NCBI RefSeq assembly: GCF_001949145.1
Contig: NW_019091487.1
Span: 625,052 to 689,051, forward strand
DNA: 64,000 nucleotides
Direction of reading: 5' to 3'
DNA from: Acanthaster planci
Lineage: Eukaryota; Echinodermata; Asteroidea; Valvatida; Acanthasteridae
The notes below the pieces were generated by a model, which was not told the DNA's origin, did no database searches, and saw only the letters and a list, made by a program, of their open reading frames with translations. How positions within the stretch are numbered: the first letter of the stretch is position 1; each line of letters starts with the position of its first letter. Shown here piece after piece: positions 55,318-64,000 of the stretch. A program made the translations under genes and the position numbers.

Positions 55318-57719
55318 TTTCTCTTGGTCACATCAAGTTGTGGTTATTATTAATGTAAGATCTGTGCAAAGAAAGAAAGTGTACTGCCAGCACCACCTAA
55401 ATTGCTGTAAATGTCATTTAACCAGCTACATGCAGACAGCACTCTCTTTGATGTGTACATGCCAATGGGCCTACATCATGCCAGACATGTGGCCTAGTGA
55501 AATGTGTGCATCTTGTGAGTAAGAGAGAAATTTCCCCAACTGGGTTTGAATCAGAGCTAGCAACTTTTATTTTCATCCCCCAAAATAAGAATATTGCTAT
55601 TTCATGTTGATTTCAACATTTAGTTGCAAAATGTTACATTTTTCTTTTTCTGATTTGTGGGTCTGGAGGATTTTTATAAAATTGTAAAATGGTTGGAGTC
55701 CCATAGAATTAGCTACCTGCATATATGATACAGTCTGAGCGTAAGTAGTGAGCATTCTGGCAAAATTTCTGCTCATAAAACACAAAATCAAGTGTTTCCT
55801 ATATTCCAAGACAGTACCGACCAGAACTGTACTAGGACTGGGTTAGCTGTCCTGCCCCTGGCCAAATCTCGTTGACGTTGGGCCCCCTTTCAATCACGTC
55901 AATGTTGGGTCTCAAAGCACGGTTCCAGCTTGAGATGACAACACTGACCGGGGGAGTGGGGAACTTGGAAACGGTATGGCTATTGACAGGTGTCCCAACA
56001 ATTTTGTCCAGGATTGTAGCTAGTTGAGCGGATATATTTATTGATTAAATATTAGGCCTATGCACGGATAACGTAACTAGCAATACACTGACGAGGGGAC
56101 AACTTAGAAAGCAGCAGCACACTGTCGCTCGTGCATGCGCTAATTCAGATTCTGGTACCTGTAAAAAAAGATGGACCTTAAAAATGTTCTTATAAAAAAA
56201 TAGCGTTATTACAAACAACTAACTAACCATCCCTTCTACTTCTAGGAGAAGTCAAGTCTTAAACACAACTCAGACAGTCAGGGCAGTCGTCAAATTGTCA
56301 GTCACTAAATTTGCGCAAAAATATCTGTTGACAGAAGAGGGCGCTATCAAAGAATTAGAAGAGGGCGCGAACCATAGACATAAATAACCTCCGCGCGAAC
56401 TGTGCGCGGAAGTGGTGCGGAACCATATGCGCGGAACGAACGACGCTAGCGTACCGTGGCCGCTTCTGTTTTTTTATTGCACAACATTTTGGGGGAAGAG
56501 TTTGTATACAACCAGGACTCTGTTTAGGAATGTGAAAACGAATAAAACCCAGGAATTTCGGGTCCCCAAAATTAGCTCTAAAAAGCAGGAAATTTATCTT
56601 GAGAGTCGATTCTTTCCTACGGGAAAACGGTCACTATCTTGCTGGTTGCGGGAGTCGCCTCGTGGGTACTTCCTCTGTTAAAATTTCGGACTTCAATTTC
56701 ATTTTGAAAAAAAAGAAATCTTCCAAATCTGCAAACTAGAAAAACAAATGAATTTCTTGCAATTAAGTAAGATCCAAATTAAAACAAATATTTATAAAGA
56801 AGAAAGAAATTTTTGAAACAACCAAAAACTTGAGCTTTACTGGGATGCTAGCCTTTCCGTTCCAAGAGTGTGTAAATATAAATTTGTCTGGCCGCTCCTC
56901 ATGCACCTTGGGATATTTCCTGAGATCTTTGAAATTTGGGCATGACCTTATCAACTTGGGAATTTGCATCCAAAAATTCCTGTTATTTTGGGATTTTTGC
57001 AAACTTGACTTTCAAATAATTTATTGTATTCTTCTTACTCATCTCTTCCAAGAAAAAAATTTGAGTATTTCTTTAAAGTATCTCTGTGAAAAGGTGCGAA
57101 TTCTATTTATTTTATGTATAGGAACTTTGCTGTTTATTTTGAGATCTTAAAACTGCATGCGGCACGGATATCGCAGGAAAGTATGGTCTGCGCAAGAAGA
57201 AAAATTATGACTTGAAGCGGTCGGGCCAGTTTTCGCAACTTCTACACAAGTCTTCTACTCACTACACTTGTTAAAGTCAAACTCGTTACATTGTACGCCT
57301 TGCTAGTGACGGCTTTTTGTCACTGTTTTATCGAAGGGATTGATTTTACTTTCATCCGAAGAATCCTAATCCATTAAAATAATTATGTGCAGAACTGAGA
57401 GGCCCAGAATTAGTCCGATTCTCTCCTTCATTAGGCTCAAAATAACGGATTGTAACCAGGTACTAGCGTTTTATGTAAATGGGTATCCTTTTCAGTCATT
57501 TATTTTTCTTGTCATGTTAATTGTTTTAAAAAATCGTAATAATCACAGGATGTTTTAAAATTGTATTCAGATGTCTTTGAATCCCTTATTTATCTTTGTA
57601 AGACCATGCGCACTTCAGTATGGCTGTCAGACGATTTCAGTACGTGTAACCTATCCTGTCGTCACAGGGGATGATGTAGCTCAATGTTTAGCTACATGGC
57701 GGTTCAGTGAAATGAGGTT
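55318..57719. other. Upstream of NSMCE2, no coding gene recognised
   Basis: Contains the presumed NSMCE2 promoter and any 5' UTR exon. Frames at 56412-56681 and 56830-57150 match nothing I know. Confidence 0.4.
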
Positions 57720-58968
57720 GTGGAAGTAAACCGGCCTAGGTGAATAGCGGACTGCCACTATACCAGGTCCTGTACCAATGTCTCCCATGAGTTGGCTGGG
57801 ATTTATAGCCTGCAAGTCACCCATAAGAACATCCTGGTAGCGGAGTCTTGGACGGCCGCGGGGGCGAGAAGCGTAAGCCAGCTCCCTATCGAAAATATTT
57901 TTAGGCAGGCGACCGTCACTTGTCTACAGACGTGTCCAGACCAGCGGAGACGGCGAGCCAACATCAGTGTGAATATATCGCTAGTGCCCGTGAACTCCAA
58001 GATGGCAAGGTTGGAAACACGGTCCTGCCAAGAATATGCCAAGTATTCGGCGTAGGCAGCGGAAATGAAGGCATTCAGGCGGCGCTGCTGGCGACGATAG
58101 GTTGGCCATGTTTAAGTTTCACTGCAGTGAACCAGTACATGAACACTCAGCACACCTGACTCGAAGATACACGGAACTTAAGAGTGACTGAATGTCCCTG
58201 ACTCGAGCTAGAAGTCAGCCAAAGGTGGCCGCGGCAGCCCTACCAATTCTTAAGTCAAGTTCTGCATCCAAAAAGTTGGTGCTGGCATGGTGCTGGTAAC
58301 TGCAGAGCCCAGATACTGGAATTTGTCGATTAAGCTGAGATCTGTGCCACTGACTGTGATATTGGGCGGGGGAGTGAGGCCTTGTGTTAGAGCTACCGTC
58401 TTGCTGAGGCTGATTTTCAAGTTAATACCAAAGTCTAGGCAAGCGGCGCTGGCATAGGAGTTACAGTGATCTTGAAGTTCAGCCGTCACGGTAGAGTGAG
58501 CAACTGTGGCTGAGTCATCCGCATACAAGAGTTCTCGTACAAGGACTTGGCACGAAGACGGGACAAATGGAAGAGGTTTCCAGAGCTGCGAGTGTAGCAG
58601 GATATCAGATGGAACAGGAAATGCGCGATATACATGTAATAGGGCGGAGACAGGGTAGGAGCACGGGAGCGAGCACACAGCTCTCGGCTTGACGCCTCGA
58701 GCAGATCTTGAGCCATTAAACTGGACTGTGGAAGCTCATCAAAATAAACAGCCATCTATGAGGGCAGCCCCTACCCCCAGAACTATGGGGTCCGACATCC
58801 GCCCTGCTCCCACAGTTCCGGGTGTTGGCAGCCCCAGTGCTTTAGGATGGTGAACAAGATCGAGTTACTCACACTGTCAAATGTCTTTGTTAGATCGAAC
58901 AAGACGACAAGCAAGGGTTGGCGCTGTTCGACACACTTCTCCTGAAGTTGTCTTACGGAGAGGACCAC
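57720..58968 (-). mobile_element. Non-LTR retrotransposon relic (RT to C-terminus)
   Basis: In order on the minus strand: RQLQEKCVEQRQPLLVVLFD with LTKTFDSVSN (RT palm, first catalytic Asp), SRLRAKSL, ELLYADDSATVAHS (the YADD catalytic box), FQYLGSAVTS, RRLNAFISAAYAEYLAYSWQ, RVSNLAILEF, LRWSGHVCR, and near the end SRPRGRPRLRYQDVL. Several frame changes (for example near 58785 and 58500) show it is dead. The 5' half, including any endonuclease, is absent. Clade not assigned. Confidence 0.88.
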
Positions 58969-59389
58969 GTCAGTAGTAGCAGCCTGGGAACGACACTACA
59001 ACCAGTGTCCAGACAGAAGGATGTGGCAGCCCCTGCTGCCGAGCTGTCAGAAGTGGACTACTGTTTGTCTGACCTCTACCCTTTGTTTGACGTGTCTGGC
59101 TTGGGTGGCCTTGCTAGCATAGCTCGCAGGGTCACTGAAGTGCACAAATTCCTCCACTGTGATGAGGTAGCAGTCTAGGGAGAAGGAGGATTTTAATAAA
59201 ACACCGTAATAGTAATAATATTGAGAGATCTTGAGATTTCCTTGTAATTTTACTATAATAATCTTGGGATTTTCAAATTTGATGAGTAGCCACGGTGGCA
59301 CTGCAGACATTCTGGTAACTTCGTTTCAGCTGTTTGCTGACGTTTAAGCTTGTTCCACCACTGTTCGTACTCTATGGTTTCACTCAGGC

Positions 59390-59524
59390 TATTCACTGCT
59401 CATTGATTGAATCAACTCAGAGAGTCGAAATAGGACACTGTGCACTTCTTCCGTAAAACGGATCTTTCCGTCCGCAAATTTAACTTTCACTTTTCTGTCG
59501 ATGTGTACCACTCCCGTTGAAGCC
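59390..59524 (-). CDS. Short unidentified ORF (44 aa) divergent from the ASAP1-like gene
   Basis: On the minus strand, an ATG frame MASTGVVHIDRKVKVKFADG then KIRFTEEVHSVLFRLSELIQ ends in TAG near 59390. The peptide is protein-like, with alternating strand and helix character. It starts about 0.5 kb upstream of the ASAP1-like start, in the opposite direction. I do not recognise it. It could be an exon of a divergent gene, part of a retroelement ORF1, or chance. Confidence 0.25.
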
Positions 59525-60006
59525 ATGATCTAATTGAAGAATTTTACTCTGTGTTGTAACGTTTCTTTTTATCTCCTTTACTCCAGTCGTAAAGTGTCCT
59601 GGGTCTTCATTTAGTCACAAAAATAATGGTTCGATCATAGTACACGAAGTTTTATCATAGATTCGCCCAAGAGAGGGCGGTATGACATATTCGCAGTAAA
59701 TTATTTTTATCAAGTCTGGTAACTGTAGTAAGCAAAGCCTTTTGTAAGCAAAACCTGTCGGATGTGATGCGGTTCCCTACTATCAGCACACTTTGTATTA
59801 TGATTTGAAACAACATTGTTACTGCTCATAATCACGGCGTAGTTAGTTGTAGAAGCCAGGATGCATGATCTGACGTGTGGTTTGTTGATCATTTCCGCTT
59901 GCCCATACGCCTCTGCTTGTTAAAAAGTGTGGACTATTTCTTCTTTGTACACATTGAAACACCCTGCCAGCATTGAAAGCTGACAGAGAGTGTCCGCTAC
60001 AACAAA

Positions 60007-60132
60007 ATGCCGGAATTAATCAGCGTTTTGGAGTTCGTAAACGAGACAAATGAAGACCTTAATTCGCCGACGACTTCCAATTTTGTGGTGAAAATGGGTG
60101 CTTGCCGTAACGTTGTCACCCAACTGGAAGAG
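60007..60132 (+). CDS. ASAP1: ASAP1-like Arf-GAP (SH3, ankyrin, PH domains), first coding exon (partial)
   Basis: An ATG-started exon of 42 codons ends at GAG|gtatgt, phase 0. The peptide MPELISVLEFVNETNEDLNS with the following PTTSNF and CRNVVTQLEE matches the known start of vertebrate ASAP proteins (MPDQISVSEF... then SPTTSSF... CRNTVxxLEE), closest to ASAP1. These proteins stimulate GTP hydrolysis on Arf GTPases and act at the plasma membrane and focal adhesions; this segment leads into the BAR domain. All remaining exons are beyond the window. Assignment rests on this one exon. Confidence 0.82.
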
Positions 60133-63100
60133 GTATGTTGAATGATGGTCACGGTCCAACGAATACATTAAAGTTAAACAAAGATGGAATGCGTGTCCAA
60201 ATTCTTTGCGGAGTGTGGAACGTGTGAAAAGTATTTTCAAAACAAAATCTATATTAGCCCTAGCATGCCTAGGCTAAATTCTGTTAATTTTTATTTGGTT
60301 TAAATTAATTTGGTTTTGCGATAAGTTGAGACTTTTTTTTCAGTCACTGTCAGTGTTTGTATTTGTGTAATAGCGTTTCTCACTGGTAGTGGTATTTGGA
60401 TGTAGTCATTGAGGATATTAACAAAGGCAAGAGTTCCATATACGGACAACACTTGATGCCTCTGTGCGCAACCCAATGAGACTTCCCTGAAAAAAGTGTT
60501 TTCTAAGTAGGCCCAATGTTTAGGAATGTTCCAAACTAAATTTCACTTAATAATACTGTAGGACATGTTATCTGATGGCTGTTATAACATTTTAAGGGGA
60601 AATAAGTATTGTCCATATATGGAACTCATTCCAATGAATCACGTGTACATGTAATTACCTGATATGCTTGGTTTTTCAAAACTGAAAAAATGAGTTCCAT
60701 AAAAAGAAATACCGGTATTTAAGCCAAAAAGGGACTTGTACAGAGACTGAATAAAGATATTATTATCTTGAAGGGATTTGCAAGTTGTTTGTATTTTTTA
60801 TTGTTATATTTTTATTTCAATATCCCAAAGGTTTTGAAAAGGTTTTGAAAAGTGAAATGTGCAAATCTTTTGGTCTTTGCCATTATGGATTAGGGATATG
60901 CACTGATATGGTACCCGTATATTTATCATATTTATGATGACAGGAATATTGCATTCTGTCCTGCCTGTCTGAATTGAAAAACTGAGTAAAAAAACAAATA
61001 TTGTTAAATTGATACCACCAATGTGGTACCAAAATTTAGAAATTTTAAGTGAGGATAGAAATTAGTTGTCTGTAAATATGTCAGTTTTCAATGAAGAACA
61101 AGACTTTTCATGTACAGGTATGACTTGAAGCTTTATGTAGTTTGCCTTGAATGAATGTTTAACTTACATTTACACATTGTGCCTGAATTTCAACAAATAT
61201 GGATTGCCTTGAGACATCTATTTTTGGTTTTGTGTTACACGTAGATTTGATTGATTATACTATGGAGAAATAAAAAGTGTAATTTTTATTCCTATGTGAT
61301 TATACCATTTAGACCACATTGCACAAACAAGTTACACAAGGCAGACCACAAATGTTTGTTTATCGTCTCCAAAATGTGCAAATGACTTGATTCCCTGATA
61401 TGCCACCCAGGGGATTTGAATGTCCACTGCTATGACTCATCAATGCAAAGGTGTCTGTTTGGAGTTCTGGGATGTTTGTGGTCAGGGGATACCATTCAAA
61501 GCACTCCAGGTATTGTAATGTATGAAAGTGTTGCCATAGTTTGGTCTGAAGCAAGGACCCTGTGGTCTAGAGTGATACTGGTGTACCAGCATTTGGAAAA
61601 AAATTGTGATGGTCATCCTTGTGTCACAGTGTGGTAAAAAACAGATATATGACTGCTTTTAAAAACGTAAAAAGTGCAAAGTTAGAGAATTAAAGGTGAC
61701 ACTGTACCGGTATATCATAAATGATATTCAATTCAATTCAATTTGGCATTTATTTTCACATTGACATCCTTGATAACAATTCATACAACAATTTATTTAC
61801 AGTATATATATTTAAGTGTACATGTACAATGTACATACATGTATCTAACGATGTCAACATGAAGGAAAAAGGTGAAGCCGAGCTTTTGTACCTTTCCCTG
61901 GACAAAACAAAGCAAGACAAAACAAAATTTAATCAACTACACATATTATAATCATTACGATTATAGTCAAGACTGAATTAAAATGGATTTTAATGAAATA
62001 TAATTTGAAATGTTCATTTCCCAATCTCAAGCACACATGTTAAAACCTTGTTGATTTGATTTATCTTAGGCACAGATTGAATTCTACTCAAAAGGACATG
62101 CCTGATATAACGTCAACACGCACACTCCGAATAACAACAGCTGGTCAGAAGCAAGTCTTACATAAAAAAAGAAAAGGACAAAAATAACAAAAGGTGTAAA
62201 TATTGTCTTAGTCCCCAGATGTTTTTCAGCCATGATCGTTACAGCAGTAATCATAACTAGTTATCCTAACCCTTATGTGACCTGTTGGAGCAATTTTCCT
62301 GCCTAGTGACTCATTATTGTAAGTGACAACATATGTGGTAAATATGTCTGAAATCTTTTTATAGCTGGCCGTCAGTTTTTTCGTGTCAATCAAGCAGTGC
62401 AGCCTATGGTTGTTTGGACGACTCAGTAAATCCCTAACAGCAGTTTATTCCGACAACACGTGTTGATGTGAGCACCTATCACATACATGTACATTGTACA
62501 GTAGTCATTGATAACTGCCCATTACCCCGACAGTCCCACATCCTCCAATTTCAATCTGATTTTTTCAAGTCTTTAATTTTGTTAAAAGGTCCGGCAGGAT
62601 TATAAAAATACATTTAGGTCTTGAAATGGACAGAGTAAAATATTAAATTTTAGGGTTGTAAACAAAATTTGATATAATTCCCGACAGTTATTTTTACGTC
62701 ATAATTGTACAGTAGAGTATGGTACACATTCTTTGTGCATGCATGTACATGTATAGGAGGTTCATAGGATTGTCATATGATTCTGTTTTCTTTTTGTTCT
62801 GAAGAATTGCAAGTATAGTAGTGGTACATGTGGACTACACTGTACTCTGGTATCTACCAGTGTATGGTATTACATTGTACCTGTATTTACCCCAATACCC
62901 CCCAAAAAAGTCAGTTTTAATTTTTACATGAATGACTACATCTGTGGAAGAGGTTCTGATTACATGTGGAAATGGCTACCTTGATTATTTGGCTCAACAA
63001 TTTACACGTAGATGTGTATTGTTAGTAAACTGTTTTCCTGTATCTTACAGTTTCCTAATTGGGGTTTCCCACAAACACTGTACTTCACAATCAGGACAAT

Positions 63101-64000
63101 AGCGATGTGATATGCAGTATGATCTACATGTAAGTGTACCTTATGAGTCACACAACTAACAAAGCCAGACACACTTTGGCCCTTGAGGTGGCAGATTGGA
63201 TAGGCCTACCCTACATGTAGAAGGGACCATTTCCAAACATGTGTTGAGTCACATCTGGAATGGGGTCATTTCATTGTCTGCTGTTCCCACATGCTCTACC
63301 CTACCGTATCCTGCTCTGCCCCATAGAGGACAAACAATTCTGAGAATAATTAGAAGTGGGGATAGCTGTGAAATCATTGGATAAATTGGATAGGAAATTT
63401 TGGGAGTGATACAGGAAGAGACTGGTGTACAGGACTGATTGGTGTTGGATGAAATCATGTGCACAATGAACCGTAAATTGTCACGATTGGTTACATGTGA
63501 TTGTATAAAGAGGATGACTGCATCCTCACTTGTAGATTTGTAAAAGGACAGATAGGCCATTCAAAGTTTATACACTAAAATATGTACATGTAGGTATGCA
63601 CAGGTACATGTATGCACTAACAATACATGTACATGTATGTGTACTGTATTAAGGCATGGCTACACTACGGGTACCCCCAGAATTGTTGGGTTTGTTGGAG
63701 TGTGACAGACAATGAATCCCACAGTTCTTGGGGTACACTACCGGTACATTTACGTGTTAACATTTGGGAAAGCATCACGACCGAAGTACAAAGTGTAACA
63801 CACCTTCAATGAGGATCATTCAACTTGTCTGTAATGCAGTAATACATGTACATGTATGCACCCCTTCTCAAAATATTTTTACAAATATTCAGTTGAAACA
63901 AGGACATCACTTTGTAATGCAAACAATTATGTATGGTATCATAAACCCTATAATCTTGAACGCTGCAGAGTAGTAATTTAATCCAGATGAAAACGAACAG
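60133..64000 (+). other. ASAP1-like gene, intron 1 (continues beyond window)
   Basis: AT-rich intron with ACATGTACATGT microsatellites (61818-61850, 62485, 63580-63640, 63843) and a palindromic element at 63668-63745. No further exon is recognised up to 64000. Confidence 0.65.
63668..63745. mobile_element. Short palindromic repeat, CCCCAGAA...TTCTTGGGG
   Basis: gtacccccagaattgttggg at the left faces cccacagttcttggggtac at the right. This is a compact copy of a dispersed element whose ends also occur at about 9405-9450, 49353-49390 and 58773-58820. Confidence 0.7.

Overview
This window looks like a draft assembly of a marine invertebrate animal, most likely a non-vertebrate deuterostome (amphioxus, hemichordate or echinoderm). 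The genes are split by GT-AG introns, and the spaces between them hold decayed transposons, palindromic MITEs, tRNA-derived SINEs and ACATGTACATGT / GTAGGCCTAC motifs. The class cannot be fixed from sequence alone. A run of 197 N inside a (CT)n repeat marks an assembly gap.

Layout from left to right: (1) the last two exons of a TTC39-family gene (65-416, +) with a long 3' UTR; (2) an intergenic region with a hAT-like non-autonomous element (5194-6688) that has a perfect 8-bp target-site duplication; (3) a complete GATM gene (glycine amidinotransferase, creatine pathway; 8527-14623, +, seven coding exons, 418 aa by my splicing), whose intron 4 holds decayed tandem copies of its own exon 4 end; (4) a dead piggyBac transposase (17050-18240) abutting a palindromic MITE; (5) two paralogous receptors, each with a signal peptide, a somatomedin-B-like domain and seven membrane segments, arranged head to head: receptor A (21677-27257, -, 1032 aa) and receptor B (32899-43810, +, 995 aa), with identical exon structure and phases; (6) UQCRB (46327-51659, -, 106 aa), a subunit of respiratory complex III; (7) NSMCE2/MMS21 (52975-55317, -, 247 aa), the SUMO ligase of the SMC5/6 complex; (8) a broken non-LTR retrotransposon (57720-58968, -); (9) the first coding exon of an ASAP1-like Arf GTPase-activating protein (60007-60132, +), whose first intron fills the rest of the window.

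The genes do not form one pathway. GATM, UQCRB and NSMCE2 are conserved housekeeping genes. UQCRB, NSMCE2 and ASAP1 all lie on human chromosome arm 8q, so their closeness here probably reflects an old linkage group. The least ordinary parts are the inverted receptor pair with a near-identical patch in the membrane core, and the GATM intron built from copies of its own exon-intron boundary. All exon joins were made by hand from splice sites, reading phase and family similarity; no alignment program or database was used.
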